This document shows positions 1 through 9,097 of a stretch of DNA of 64,000 nucleotides, in pieces (the stretch's first letter is position 1; each line of letters starts with the position of its first letter). Under the pieces are notes generated by a model that worked only from the letters and a program-made list of their open reading frames with translations, was not told where the DNA came from and ran no database searches. Where the stretch lies: contig NZ_JACHEE010000013.1 in assembly GCF_014207375.1 (NCBI RefSeq), positions 1-64,000 on the forward strand, written 5' to 3'. Source of the stretch: Arthrobacter sp. AZCC_0090. GTDB taxonomy: Bacteria; Actinomycetota; Actinomycetes; Actinomycetales; Micrococcaceae. Made by a program: the position numbers and the translations under genes.

Positions 1-144
1 GAGGTGACACAGGACCAGCCAAAACAACCAATTCATAAAAACAAATCGGTATCAACAAACTTGGCACACTATTGAGTTCTCAAACAACAGACACACCCGA
101 CACCACCCACACCCACAAAAGGTCCAGGATCGCTCCGGAGCAAC
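1..144 (-). other. rRNA operon leader (5' external transcribed part), reading out of the left edge
   Basis: Read on the minus strand, this stretch contains the actinobacterial rRNA leader hallmark TTTGAGAACTCAATAGTG (within 63-86), which corresponds to the boxA antitermination element. It is followed by an AT-rich tract towards the window edge. The same block occurs ahead of 16S genes in this group and, in variants, in the 16S-23S spacer. The candidate promoter just upstream favours the 16S leader. No mature rRNA lies inside the window, so the 16S gene is expected just beyond position 1. Confidence 0.7.
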
Positions 145-150
145 TTTCCA

Positions 151-179
151 AACTTACCAGACCAGCCCTCCCGGCACAA
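151..179 (-). promoter_or_regulatory. candidate rRNA promoter
   Basis: On the minus strand, TTGTGC and TAAGTT are separated by exactly 17 bp. They lie about 70 bp upstream of the boxA-like element, the arrangement expected of an rrn promoter. The -35 is a partial match and no start site is known, so this is a reading of the sequence, not a mapped promoter. Confidence 0.5.
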
Positions 180-634
180 CTCCCGAACCCGGGAACCACG
201 CCGGACAAAACACCATCCGGGACCCCCGGAAACCGCACCGGAACACACAAAAGCGAACCAAGAACTGGTTTCCATTTGAAAGGGAGTCTGTCGCAATTTT
301 TCCGCACCAGCGGCGGCGACTCGAACTACTCTACACACCACCAAGACCCCACGCAAATTCACCCAGATGTCACCTCCCGCGCCCCGAAACTCCGTAAAAC
401 ACGCCGATTTCGGGCCCAGCGCTACCAGATTGAAGCCCTTTCGGACGGCAAACCACAAACATGCTGTGCGTCACATGAATCCCGGGCTTCACCGCCGCCA
501 CAGCGGCACAGGGCAGCGCACCAAACCGCCACCCGGCAAAACGGCGCCGCATCACGGAAAGTGATGCGGCGCCGTCGAACTCTAGCGGCCGTCGAACTCT
601 AGCGAGCGTCGAACCCAGCAAATAGGCAAGCGAT
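180..634. other. non-coding stretch between rRNA promoter and MFS gene
   Basis: I see no convincing gene. Open frames on both strands have composition typical of random GC-rich frames. The stretch probably holds upstream parts of the rrn promoter region and, next to the MFS gene, a terminator hairpin. At 575-614 the unit GTCGAACTCTAGCG occurs twice in tandem, followed by a partial third copy. Confidence 0.5.
538..574 (-). terminator. rho-independent terminator after the MFS gene
   Basis: A perfect 14-bp stem (CGGCGCCGCATCAC and its complement) surrounds a 5-base loop. On the minus strand four Ts follow it. It lies about 60 bp past the stop of the minus-strand MFS gene and would also insulate the rrn promoter. 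Confidence 0.75.
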
Positions 635-2083
635 CTAATGCCCCGCTGCTCCGTCGGTCTTACGCATCATGGCAGAAAGCACCACGGCAACCACCGCAAT
701 AAAGGTGGCCGTCAGGAAGGCGGCCTGCATTCCGGCCACAAAACCGGACCCGGCGGACACCACGGCGAAGATCGAGACCAGGAGGGCTGTACCTGCGGCG
801 CCGGCTACCTGCTGCAGCGTGCTCATGATGGCCGAGCCATGCGAGTAGAGGTGCGGCGGGAGCGGGTTGAGGCCCGTGGTGAACGCGGGCGTGAACAGCA
901 AGGCCAGTCCCAAGCTGAGCACCGCGTAAAGGACGACGACCCACCACAACGGGCTGCCCGCCGTAAGCATCGAGAACTGCCAGAGAGCAAGGACCAGCAG
1001 CACGGAACCCGTCACGGTCAGAGGGAGCGGGCCGACTTTGTCGAACAGCCTGCCGACCACCGGGCCGAGCAAGCCCATCGCCAAGCCTCCCGGAAGGAGT
1101 GCCAGGCCCGTCTCCATCGGCTGCAAGTGGAGGACGTTCTGGAGGTAGAGCGGAAGCAGGATCACGCCGCCAAAGAGGGCCATCATGGCAACCACCATGA
1201 GGAGGACTGACACCGTGAACATGCGGAAGTTGAAAGCCCTCAGGTCAAGCAGAGGCGCGTCCGACTTCTGCAACTTGAGCTGGCGGAAAACGAACACCAC
1301 CATGCACAAGACGCCCATCACCAGTGCAGCAATCGGCAAGGCCGTTGCACCGCTGTGGCCACCGATCTGGCTCAGTCCATAGACCAGACCACCGAAGGCC
1401 GGGACGGTCAGGACCACTGAGGCGAAGTCCAGCTTCACGTTGCCGCGTTCGCCCACGTTGGTCAGGAATCGGGCACCGATGGCCATCGCCAGCAAAGCGA
1501 CGGGCAGCACGAAGACGAACATGAATCGCCACGAGAAGTGGTCCAGGATGATGCCGGAAACCGTGGGACCCAAAGCCGGCGCAACCGAGATCGCGATGGT
1601 TACGTTGCCCATCACCGCACCGCGGCGGGACAGGGGAACGAGCGTCAAGATGGTGGTCATCAGCAGCGGCAACATGATTGCCGTGCCACCCGCCTGGACG
1701 ATTCGCGCCAAGAGGAGCACGCCGAACCCCGGGGCCAGGGCCGCGAGCAGTGTGCCACCGCTGAAGAGTCCGATCGCAAGGAGGAACGCAGCTCGAGTGG
1801 TGAGGCGCTGGAGGATGAAACCCGTGGTGGGTATGACCACGGCCATGGTCAGCATGAATCCCGTGGAGAGCCATTGGACCGTGGGTGCGTCAACGTTGAG
1901 GTCCGTCATGAGCCGCTGCAAGGCAACGTTCATGATGGTCTCGTTGAGGATCACCACGAAGGTGGCGACCAGAAGCGTGACGATAACGGTGACAGACTCC
2001 CGCGACATCTTGTCGCTGGCTTTTTGTGTCCCCGTTCCCGGCACGGGGTTGCCGTGCGCGTCTGACGTGACATCGGTAGACAT
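635..2083 (-). CDS. MFS multidrug-type transporter, DHA2 (EmrB/QacA-like) family
   Basis: This 482-residue polytopic membrane protein is predicted to export drugs or metabolites by proton antiport. About 35 polar residues precede the first membrane segment. The region after it (NETIMNVALQRLMTDL, then WLSTGFMLTMAVVIP) is typical of the EmrB/QacA group, and an alanine/glycine-rich antiporter-type motif follows (APALGPTVSG). The ATG is preceded by GAGGG. The gene is the first of the minus-strand series but has its own terminator, so it is probably transcribed separately from panC. The substrate cannot be told. Confidence 0.85.
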   Translation of the reverse strand: MSTDVTSDAHGNPVPGTGTQKASDKMSRESVTVIVTLLVATFVVILNETIMNVALQRLMTDLNVDAPTVQWLSTGFMLTMAVVIPTTGFILQRLTTRAAFLLAIGLFSGGTLLAALAPGFGVLLLARIVQAGGTAIMLPLLMTTILTLVPLSRRGAVMGNVTIAISVAPALGPTVSGIILDHFSWRFMFVFVLPVALLAMAIGARFLTNVGERGNVKLDFASVVLTVPAFGGLVYGLSQIGGHSGATALPIAALVMGVLCMVVFVFRQLKLQKSDAPLLDLRAFNFRMFTVSVLLMVVAMMALFGGVILLPLYLQNVLHLQPMETGLALLPGGLAMGLLGPVVGRLFDKVGPLPLTVTGSVLLVLALWQFSMLTAGSPLWWVVVLYAVLSLGLALLFTPAFTTGLNPLPPHLYSHGSAIMSTLQQVAGAAGTALLVSIFAVVSAGSGFVAGMQAAFLTATFIAVVAVVLSAMMRKTDGAAGH

Positions 2084-2211
2084 GAGGATCCCTCAGCTTT
2101 GGGTGCGGTGGTATCCGGCGCTCGGCGCCGGTGAAGACTGCAACAGTCTAAGCCTCAACGGCATTCCCGTCAGCAGTTAATCCAAACGTTTGTGAGCCGA
2201 CCACCGGAAGT

Positions 2212-3114
2212 TCAGGAATTCAGCGGCAAGTTGTCGATCAACCGCACAGGTCCTACCTTCGCCGCGATGATCGCGAGCCCTTCTCCCCGGAACGGAGTGT
2301 CCTGGCAGTTTTCGGCGAGCGGTTCCAGCGTGGCGGGATCGACGACGTCGAAATAGTCCAGCTTCACGAGGGGCTGCGATTCAACGAGTGCGACGGCGGA
2401 GTCAAGCCCCAGCGGTTCGTTCGCCAGCGCTCGGGACTCAAGAAGGCGAAGGGCGCGGGACAGCACCAAGGCCGCCTCCTGTTCTTCGTCGGAAAGGAAA
2501 CGGTTCCGGCTGGAAAGCGCCAGTCCTTCCGCATTGCGCACGGTGGGCACTGCCACGATGTCCACCGGAAAACTGAGATCCGCCACCATCCGCTTCACGA
2601 GAGCCAACTGCTGGGCGTCTTTCTGGCCGAAGTACGCGCGGTACGCGGCAGCACCGCCGTCGACGGCTGGACCCCCGGGCAGGCCGTAGTGCAGCAGTTT
2701 GGCGACTACCGTGAGGGCGCCGTCGAAATGGCCGGGACGGGAAGCGCCCTCCCATTTCTCGCCGAGCGGCCCCGACGTCACACGGACCAGCGGCTCCCCG
2801 CCGGGGTAGACCTCGTCAACTGAAGGGGCGAAGACGAGGTCCACGCCCTCGGCGTCGAGGAGTGTCATATCCGCATCAAGGGTGCGCGGGTAGCGTTCAA
2901 GATCCGCGGCCTCTCCGAACTGCAAGGGATTCACGAAGATGGAGGCCACCACGACGTCGTTCTGTTCGACGGCGGCGCGGGCCAGCGCTGCATGCCCGGT
3001 GTGCAAAGCACCCATGGTAGGGACGAGGCCTTGCGAGTGGCCGCGCTTTTCTGCGAGCAACCGAGCGCTTTCGTTCCGCAGTTCCGATGCGGTGGTCACA
3101 AGTTTGATGGCCAT
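2212..3114 (-). CDS. panC: pantothenate synthetase (pantoate-beta-alanine ligase)
   Basis: PanC (300 residues) condenses pantoate and beta-alanine with ATP in pantothenate/CoA biosynthesis in the cytosol. The ATP-binding HxGH motif is in PTMGALHTGH near residue 34, and the conserved SSRNRFLS near residue 190. The ATG two bases after the DUF2520 stop was chosen because it gives the family's usual N-terminus, MAIKLVTTASELR. The open frame extends far upstream, but that part overlaps the DUF2520 gene and is not PanC-like. It closes the fol/PH/DUF2520 gene string and is probably translated with its upstream neighbour. Confidence 0.95.
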   Translation of the reverse strand: MAIKLVTTASELRNESARLLAEKRGHSQGLVPTMGALHTGHAALARAAVEQNDVVVASIFVNPLQFGEAADLERYPRTLDADMTLLDAEGVDLVFAPSVDEVYPGGEPLVRVTSGPLGEKWEGASRPGHFDGALTVVAKLLHYGLPGGPAVDGGAAAYRAYFGQKDAQQLALVKRMVADLSFPVDIVAVPTVRNAEGLALSSRNRFLSDEEQEAALVLSRALRLLESRALANEPLGLDSAVALVESQPLVKLDYFDVVDPATLEPLAENCQDTPFRGEGLAIIAAKVGPVRLIDNLPLNS

Positions 3115-3116
3115 TC

Positions 3117-4067
3117 TCAGTTTCCTTCCTGCATCCCGGCAGCGTCGCTGCCTGGACGGTCTTCGCCGTTGTCGGGCGTACTTGAGCCTTCCAAGGCGTT
3201 GTTGATCTCGCCGAGCTGGCCTTCCTTGAGCAGCCCACGGTTGACCGCTCGACGGGCAGTGGCCTGGGCCATGGCCTGGTAAGCGGCAAGGACATCGCCG
3301 CCGGCACCGGCGTCGTACTCCTTGAGGGCCTCGGTGTGAGCGGACACTGTTCCCACGTCTCCGCGGGCCACGGGCCCGGTCAACGCCGACTCGCCTGAGG
3401 CCAGCGCGTTCTCCAAGGTGGCGCGCAGCAAGGGGCCGAGCATTCGCTCGGGGGTATCGACGCCGATCTCGCGCAGCAGCTGGGAGGCCTGTGCAACGAG
3501 CGTGACCATATGGTTTGAACTGTGGGCAAGCGCTGCGTGGTAGAGCGTGCGATCGGCCTCGGCGATGGCCACCGGTTCGGCACCCATCTCCACCACGAGG
3601 GCCTGGGCGATGGGCAACATGGCGGCGTCGGCAGTAACGCCGAACGTGCAGTCCATGAGCCGGGTCAGGTCCAGGCTCATGCCCGTGAACGTCATGGCAG
3701 GGTGGAGGGCGAGTGGAATGGCACCGGCGGCGCGGACCGGCTTCAGTATTCCGACGCCGAAGCGGCCGGAAGTGTGCGCTACCAGTTGTCCGGGCTGCCA
3801 CGCTCCGAGCTTCGCCAGTCCTTCCACGAGTTCGCCGAGGGCGTCGTCCGGGACGGCCAGCAGCACCAACTCTGCCCGTTCCACAATGTCCTGGATCTCC
3901 AGGACGGGGACCCCGGGAAGCAACGTTTCCGCCCGCTCCCGGCTCGCCTCCGAGACCGCGGAAACCCCGACGACGGCGTGTTCGGCTGCGCGCAAAGCCG
4001 CACCCAGGACGGCACCCACTTTGCCGGCGCCAATGATTCCAACGCCGAGTCGTCCTGGCCTAGCCAT
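3117..4067 (-). CDS. Rossmann-fold oxidoreductase-like protein with C-terminal DUF2520
   Basis: This 316-residue protein opens with a dinucleotide-binding glycine motif (GVGIIGAGKVG, residues 8-18). It continues with a 6-phosphogluconate-dehydrogenase-like N-terminal fold and the DUF2520 helical domain (LALHPAMTFTGMS, then a helix-rich end). The family is conserved next to panC in actinobacteria. A role in pantoate/CoA metabolism is suspected from that linkage, but the reaction is not known. The ATG overlaps the end of the PH-domain gene by 8 bp and panC starts 2 bp after it, so the three are coupled. Confidence 0.85.
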   Translation of the reverse strand: MARPGRLGVGIIGAGKVGAVLGAALRAAEHAVVGVSAVSEASRERAETLLPGVPVLEIQDIVERAELVLLAVPDDALGELVEGLAKLGAWQPGQLVAHTSGRFGVGILKPVRAAGAIPLALHPAMTFTGMSLDLTRLMDCTFGVTADAAMLPIAQALVVEMGAEPVAIAEADRTLYHAALAHSSNHMVTLVAQASQLLREIGVDTPERMLGPLLRATLENALASGESALTGPVARGDVGTVSAHTEALKEYDAGAGGDVLAAYQAMAQATARRAVNRGLLKEGQLGEINNALEGSSTPDNGEDRPGSDAAGMQEGN

Positions 4068-5562
4068 GGTGTGGTTCCTCCTGATTTGGTACGTGCTGTA
4101 CTGAGACCGTGTTTGGCGGGGCTGGGAGCACCGGCAACGCCGCGGGCGGAAGCTGGGCCAGCCATTGCTCACTGCTCTGAAGCTTGCGAGCCGCCCGGGC
4201 ACGGGCCGCCTGCTGGTCGAACAAGCCGACTGCTTCGTCGGTGGCTGCCTGGATGAGCCTGGGTGCCACCGGACCGGGGGTCGTGTGGAGTACGAGGTCG
4301 GCCACACCGAACAGCCGGGCCAACGGACCTTGGTGGAGGGCCATGGACTGTGTCCGCTGATGTGGAACCACTACCAACTTCCGCCACCAACGCCCGGAGC
4401 GCAGCAGCAAGGCCGTATCCGTGGCAAGGAAACCGTTTCGTCGCCAGCCCAACGGGGAAAGAATCCAGGCACGCCTTGGCGTGGTGATGAAACCGGCGTC
4501 GGAATCCAGGCCAGTCAAGCCGGCCGTGAACACGCGTTCCGGGTCGGTGATCCCGGGATCGGGCAGGACGAGCGAGAGCATCATCATCACTTCGAACTTC
4601 CGGCCGACGGGAAGCAGCATGGTGCGGTGCTCGGCTTCGCTGCGGTGGTGTTCACCGTAGCCGGCGACGTTGACGTGGATCCGATACCAGCCGAGGATGC
4701 GCCATAACGGGGGCTGCGTGACCTTGACCGCTTGGATCCGGCCCGGCGGCACAGTCTGGGCCTGGGTATCCAGGAGCCCGTAACGCAGGCGGATTCCGTC
4801 TGGGGAAATCGCCGCCGTGAAGTTGTAGCCCTTGTTGAACGAGCGCCAGTAAGCCGTACCCAGGCCGAGGATCGCCGGAATCAAGTAGAGGATGAACGCC
4901 CGGGACTCGGTCAGCACGGAAATCATCACGGACGCGATGGCGCTGAGCACGATGAAGAAGCTCTGCTCGCTCAGGATCAGCGAACCGACAAGCCTTCCGG
5001 GCGGGAGGTAAAGCACCACCTGTTCAGGAGCCTCAGGTACCTCGACCGTCTCGCTCCCGTCTGCAATGCCGGCCGCCCGGCCCAGAATCGTTGCACGGAG
5101 TTGCTTGGCCTGCGCGAGCTTGAGGTAAGAGAGCCGCACGGCCGAGTGGCCGGCGTCGGCGACCTCGAACTTCAGCTCGGCGAGGCCGAAAATACGGGCA
5201 AGCAGCGGCTGCACGATGTCGATGGCCTGGACCCGGTCCAGCCGGGCCTGGCGTTGCTGTTTGAACAGGAAACCGGTGTTGACCCTGACGTAGCCTTCCG
5301 CAAGCTGATAGCGCGTGAAGTACCAGCTGAGGACGAAGGATCCCAAGGCCAGCAACAGCACGAGGGCGCCCCCGGCCAAGAGCCAGAGCGTGCGCTCGTT
5401 GAAATTGTCGCCAATGGTTCCGCGGCCCTGGAGTGCCCGTTCGAAGGTGTCGCGGCCAAAGAAATAAACGATCGCGGCGAGTGCCACCCATCCCCGTACG
5501 AACGGCGACGCCGGGTGCACACGGTGCCAGTCGCCGTCGACGGCGGTCTGATCCTGGGTCAC
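4060..5562 (-). CDS. membrane protein with repeated bacterial PH (YdbS/YdbT-like) domains
   Basis: The 500-residue protein has two hydrophobic segments near residues 25-85, followed by a bPH2 (DUF304) domain (YQLAEGYVRVNTGFLFKQ, then QARLDRVQAIDI). Hydrophobic hairpins and further PH-like repeats follow (FNKGYNFTAAISPDGIRLRYG). Proteins of this layout usually sit in the membrane in pairs with a smaller PH protein, here the gene just upstream. They have been linked to envelope stress or small-peptide resistance, but this one's function is unknown. The GTG start overlaps the previous stop by 4 bp, which argues for translational coupling. Confidence 0.8.
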   Translation of the reverse strand: MTQDQTAVDGDWHRVHPASPFVRGWVALAAIVYFFGRDTFERALQGRGTIGDNFNERTLWLLAGGALVLLLALGSFVLSWYFTRYQLAEGYVRVNTGFLFKQQRQARLDRVQAIDIVQPLLARIFGLAELKFEVADAGHSAVRLSYLKLAQAKQLRATILGRAAGIADGSETVEVPEAPEQVVLYLPPGRLVGSLILSEQSFFIVLSAIASVMISVLTESRAFILYLIPAILGLGTAYWRSFNKGYNFTAAISPDGIRLRYGLLDTQAQTVPPGRIQAVKVTQPPLWRILGWYRIHVNVAGYGEHHRSEAEHRTMLLPVGRKFEVMMMLSLVLPDPGITDPERVFTAGLTGLDSDAGFITTPRRAWILSPLGWRRNGFLATDTALLLRSGRWWRKLVVVPHQRTQSMALHQGPLARLFGVADLVLHTTPGPVAPRLIQAATDEAVGLFDQQAARARAARKLQSSEQWLAQLPPAALPVLPAPPNTVSVQHVPNQEEPHHG

Positions 5563-6071
5563 AGCCCGGCCAGCCTCGCTTCACCGCGGGCCGAAAGCTG
5601 CTCGCGCAGCCGTGCGCCTTCAGCGGCAGGGAGTCCGGGCAAATGGGCATTGGTTCCGGCCGCGGCGGTGTGGAGTTTGAGGGTGCACAGCCCGAGAAGG
5701 CGTTCGACGGGTCCAACGGCAACATCGACGTACTGCATCCGGCCGTAGGGAACCACCATGGTCCGCTGGAAGAAGATGCCGCGGCGGATCAAGAGGTCGT
5801 CGTCGCGTTCTGCATAGCCGATGGCTCTCACCTGCCGCGGAATCAACACGAGCCTCCACAGGGCAAGCAGCAGAAAGGCCGCTGGGACGGCGATGGCGAA
5901 CCACAGCGGCGGCCACTTCCACCACCCCAGTTGCACGAAGAGCAAGGGCAGGCTGAAGACGGCGACCATGAGCACGTTGCCAAAGGCCCACTCGACGAGC
6001 CGCACGGTCACGTATCTGGGCGATACGCGCAGCCAGTGGATACCAGGAGGGTCAATCGCCGCGGTATGCAT
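5559..6071 (-). CDS. small PH-domain membrane protein (YdbS-like)
   Basis: This 170-residue protein has two membrane segments (about residues 32-70) and a bacterial PH domain (VRAIGYAERDDDLLIRRG, then MVVPYGRMQYVDVAVGP). It is the small partner of the larger PH protein with which it overlaps by 4 bp. It also overlaps the DUF3180 gene by 20 bp. The ATG follows a purine-rich stretch that serves as ribosome site. A structural partnership in the membrane is inferred from the pairing; no enzymatic motif is visible. Confidence 0.8.
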   Translation of the reverse strand: MHTAAIDPPGIHWLRVSPRYVTVRLVEWAFGNVLMVAVFSLPLLFVQLGWWKWPPLWFAIAVPAAFLLLALWRLVLIPRQVRAIGYAERDDDLLIRRGIFFQRTMVVPYGRMQYVDVAVGPVERLLGLCTLKLHTAAAGTNAHLPGLPAAEGARLREQLSARGEARLAGL

Positions 6072-6573
6072 ACTCGCCTTCGCCCTTGGCCTCGCCGCGG
6101 CGCTTATCCTGGACGCCGGCGCCGCCTTCGAGATCTTCCGGGGGGATCCGGCAGAACCGTTCCACCACGATCCCGACGATGGTCATGATAAGCCCGCCGC
6201 CGCCCATGATCAGCGCAAGCCAGAAGATGCCCTGATCACTGCGGAGGCTCCAGATCCGGAGTTGCTCCAACACGATTCCCACGTGCCAGCCGAGCAGCAC
6301 GGTGCCCGCGTAAGCGCAGGCTTGGGCTAGGAGCAGGGTTCGCGCGGCCAGGATGGGGTTGAGCATCGTCTTCTTCTTGCCGCTGCGCCAGCGCAGGACG
6401 CGGATGCCCATGATCAACGTGAGCACGACGATGACACCCATGGTCACCAAGGCGGAAGGAGGAAGTACCGGCGTCGCCATGCTGTATCGGGTGGTGAGCA
6501 CGGACGCCAGCCAGCCAACTGCGGCGAGAACGACGGTGATGATCGCCAACAAGAGCGGACGCATGGCCTTCAT
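6052..6573 (-). CDS. DUF3180 membrane protein
   Basis: The 173-residue protein has four predicted membrane helices (roughly residues 6-26, 42-60, 83-102 and 118-137) and a charged cytoplasmic tail. It matches DUF3180, an actinobacterial family that sits after folK in the folate cluster. Function is unknown. It starts 3 bp after the folK stop and runs into the PH gene, so it belongs to the same transcription unit. Confidence 0.8.
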   Translation of the reverse strand: MKAMRPLLLAIITVVLAAVGWLASVLTTRYSMATPVLPPSALVTMGVIVVLTLIMGIRVLRWRSGKKKTMLNPILAARTLLLAQACAYAGTVLLGWHVGIVLEQLRIWSLRSDQGIFWLALIMGGGGLIMTIVGIVVERFCRIPPEDLEGGAGVQDKRRGEAKGEGEYAYRGD

Positions 6574-6576
6574 GGG

Positions 6577-7116
6577 CTATTCCACCGCTCCAGCGGCAGC
6601 GACGCTGCCGGACCCGTCGAAACCATCGAACGGTCGAAGCCCGGGAAAGTCCTCGGCTTTGGCGGCCAGTTCGGCGACACTCTCGCCGTTGAGCCGCGCG
6701 GCAGGGTCCAGGAGGGCCCATGGATACAGCACGAAGGCGCGCTCCGCAGCCCGAGGATGTGGCAGGGTCAGGGTTTCGTCGTCGCTGGTGAGGTCCCCGT
6801 AAACGATGATGTCCACGTCCAACGTGCGCGGACCCCAGCGAACTTCGCGGACCCGATGGTGCTTTTGCTCGACGTCGTGGCAGTGCTGCAGCAGGTCGAG
6901 CGGCGCAAGGGTGGTTTCAACGGCGATCACCATGTTGAGAAAGTCCGGCTGCCCCACGGGTCCGCCCACGGCCTTTGTCTGGACCACGGGAGAGACGCCA
7001 AGCATGCGGATTTCCGGGCGGTCCACAAGGTCTGCGACGGCGGTGGACAGGGTATCGTTCCGCTCGCCCAGATTGCTGCCGAGCGCCAGGATGGCTTTCG
7101 TGAAACGGGAGGTCAT
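6577..7116 (-). CDS. folK: 2-amino-4-hydroxy-6-hydroxymethyldihydropteridine pyrophosphokinase (HPPK)
   Basis: FolK (179 residues) transfers pyrophosphate from ATP to hydroxymethyl-dihydropterin, the step before dihydropteroate synthase. The N-terminal LALGSNLGER and the signature RWGPRTLDVDIIVYGD (around residue 95) are intact, including the metal-binding DxD pair. The ATG overlaps the folB stop by 4 bp. With folB, folP and folE it forms the pterin arm of folate synthesis in pathway-coherent order. Confidence 0.95.
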   Translation of the reverse strand: MTSRFTKAILALGSNLGERNDTLSTAVADLVDRPEIRMLGVSPVVQTKAVGGPVGQPDFLNMVIAVETTLAPLDLLQHCHDVEQKHHRVREVRWGPRTLDVDIIVYGDLTSDDETLTLPHPRAAERAFVLYPWALLDPAARLNGESVAELAAKAEDFPGLRPFDGFDGSGSVAAAGAVE

Positions 7117-7472
7117 GCACGCTCCCTGTGGACACTGACGGTGACGTCGCCAAACGGCACTTCGATGGGAGCCTTGGGTTTGTGGACGGTTACATCGACG
7201 GCGGCGACGTTGAAGGCGGCCAAAATGCCTTCGGCGATGCGCACCGCGAGGGCCTCGATCAGGTTGAGTGGCTCGCCCGTAATGAGGGACGTAATGTACT
7301 CGGCCACTTCACCGTAGTGTGCCGTGTGCTGCAAGTCGTCGGTTTCCGCGGCCTTGCTGAAATCGGTATACAGCACCGCGTCAACGACGAACGGTTGTCC
7401 GTCCCGGCGCTCGAAGTCGAAGACGCCGTGATGCCCGACGGCGGTCACGCCGGTGAGTGTGATCTTGTCCAA
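7113..7472 (-). CDS. folB: dihydroneopterin aldolase
   Basis: FolB (119 residues from this start) converts dihydroneopterin to hydroxymethyl-dihydropterin. The family core GVTAVGHHGVFDFERRDGQPF with the active-site region is present. I chose the TTG because a strong ribosome site (AAAGGGGGAGGA) sits a few bases ahead and homologues begin with MDKI. A GTG 24 bp further upstream would add eight residues encoded by the ribosome site itself. It overlaps folK by 4 bp. Confidence 0.9.
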   Translation of the reverse strand: MDKITLTGVTAVGHHGVFDFERRDGQPFVVDAVLYTDFSKAAETDDLQHTAHYGEVAEYITSLITGEPLNLIEALAVRIAEGILAAFNVAAVDVTVHKPKAPIEVPFGDVTVSVHRERA

Positions 7473-7501
7473 ACCGATTCCTCCCCCTTTGCTCACGAAG
7501 C

Positions 7502-8407
7502 TTAGTGTCTGACGCGCGCGGCAACCTTGACAGCGTCAAGGCTGGGGCCGACGTCGTGGACTCGCACGGCCCAGGCGCCGTTAGCAGCGCTGATTGCCGT
7601 GATGGCAGCCGTGGCATGGTCCCGTTCCTCCGGTGCCGCCGCCTTGCCGGCAACGGTCAGGAGCGTTCCGAGGAAGCGCTTGCGGGAAGCTCCTATCAGG
7701 ACCCTGTGGCCAAGTTCATCAAGCTTGCCGATGTACTTGAGGAGTTGCCAGTTCTGGTCCTCGTCCTTGGAGAAGCCCAGGCCCGGATCCACAATGATCT
7801 GTTCCGGTGACACACCTGCCGCATAGAGCTTGTCGCGGACGCCCCTGAGCTCGTCGATGACCTCTTCCACTACATTGCCGTAGTCGGCAAGGCTGTTCAT
7901 GGTCTCGGCGTCGCCCCGGCGATGCGTCAGGACATAGGGCACCTTGGAGCGTGCGACGAGCTCGGCCATCTCCGGTTCGATGCTCAACCCGGAAACGTCG
8001 TTGATGATCGCGGCCCCGGCGTCGACGGCCGCTGCGGCCGTCGACGCGTGCGTCGTGTCGATGCTGACGAGCGCTCCAGCCTTAACGAGGGCCTGGATCA
8101 CCGGCAGGACGCGCCGCTGCTCTTCTTCGGGGGAGACAGGCTCGGCGCCCGGGCGGGTTGATTCGCCGCCGACGTCGATGATGTCCGCACCCGTGTACAA
8201 CATGCGCAAGCCGTGCGCTATCGCCGTATCCGCCGTGGGGTGCTTACCGCCGTCGCTGAAGGAATCCGGAGTGACGTTGAGAATTCCCATGACAAGCGTA
8301 CGGTCGGCCGGCAGGTCCGCAAAGCGGGCGGCTGGACGGGGTTTGCGGAGGATAGGCAGTGGGCTGGTTGCCGGGCCTGTTCCCGGTGCTGCTGCGAGGG
8401 AATCCAT
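7502..8407 (-). CDS. folP: dihydropteroate synthase
   Basis: FolP (301 residues) joins hydroxymethyl-dihydropterin pyrophosphate and p-aminobenzoate; sulfonamides target this enzyme. The pterin-binding signature MGILNVTPDSFSDGG is near residue 40. ADIIDVGGESTRPGA follows, then IINDVSG and the C-terminal RVHDV. About 35 residues precede the core, longer than in many homologues but with an ATG and an AGGTAA ribosome site in place. It lies 8 bp after folE. Confidence 0.95.
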   Translation of the reverse strand: MDSLAAAPGTGPATSPLPILRKPRPAARFADLPADRTLVMGILNVTPDSFSDGGKHPTADTAIAHGLRMLYTGADIIDVGGESTRPGAEPVSPEEEQRRVLPVIQALVKAGALVSIDTTHASTAAAAVDAGAAIINDVSGLSIEPEMAELVARSKVPYVLTHRRGDAETMNSLADYGNVVEEVIDELRGVRDKLYAAGVSPEQIIVDPGLGFSKDEDQNWQLLKYIGKLDELGHRVLIGASRKRFLGTLLTVAGKAAAPEERDHATAAITAISAANGAWAVRVHDVGPSLDAVKVAARVRH

Positions 8408-8415
8408 GGTCTTTG

Positions 8416-9087
8416 TTACCTTCCGAGTATGAGGCTCATGGCTTCGGCGCGGGTGGCCGGGTCATGAAGTTGCCCGCGCACTGCGCTGGTGACGGTCTTG
8501 GCGCCGGGCTTGCGGATGCCACGCATGGACATGCACATGTGTTCACATTCGATGACGACGATCGCTCCCCGGGGCTTGAGGTGGGTCACGAGCGCTTCGA
8601 CGATCTGGGTGGTCAGGCGTTCCTGAACCTGGGGACGGCGGGCGTAAATGTCCACGAGGCGGGCCAGCTTGCTCAGGCCCGTCACCTTGCCATCGTGGGA
8701 AGGGATATACCCAACGTGCGCGACGCCGTGGAATGGTACCAAGTGGTGTTCGCACGTGGAGTAGAACGGGATGTCCTTGACCAACACGAGTTCCTCGTGG
8801 TCGAGGTCGAACGTCGTGGACAGAACATGCTCGGGATCCTGGTGCAGGCCCGCGAAGACCTCGGCATAAGCTTTGGCAACGCGCTTTGGCGTGTCCAGCA
8901 GTCCACCACGGTCCGGGTCCTCGCCCACCGCAATGAGGATCTCGCGGACAGCCGCCTCAATGCGCGGGCGGTCGACCTTGTGCGAGTGGTGTCCATGGCC
9001 GTGGCTGTCTGAGGATTTCCCCTCGCCCGAACCGCCGAAGGCATCACTTGCGGCACTGCTGAAGTCGTCGTCGTCGATGTGAGTCAC
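8416..9087 (-). CDS. folE: GTP cyclohydrolase I
   Basis: FolE (223 residues) opens the GTP ring to dihydroneopterin triphosphate, the first committed step of folate synthesis. Zinc-ligand and active-site motifs are visible (STCEHHLVPFHG and the later ECEHMCM). A histidine-rich stretch at the N-terminus (SDSHGHGHHSHK) could bind metal. The GTG 10 bp after the ftsH stop was chosen because homologues start THIDDDDF. The open frame reaches 130 bp into ftsH, which is implausible. No clear ribosome site precedes it, so coupling to ftsH is likely. Confidence 0.93.
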   Translation of the reverse strand: MTHIDDDDFSSAASDAFGGSGEGKSSDSHGHGHHSHKVDRPRIEAAVREILIAVGEDPDRGGLLDTPKRVAKAYAEVFAGLHQDPEHVLSTTFDLDHEELVLVKDIPFYSTCEHHLVPFHGVAHVGYIPSHDGKVTGLSKLARLVDIYARRPQVQERLTTQIVEALVTHLKPRGAIVVIECEHMCMSMRGIRKPGAKTVTSAVRGQLHDPATRAEAMSLILGR

Positions 9088-9097
9088 AGCAGAAAGC

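Noticed and set aside
72..602. 176-codon open frame across the rRNA promoter region
   Set aside because: It overlaps the rRNA leader and promoter, has no ribosome site and a composition rich in Thr/Pro/Arg typical of random frames.
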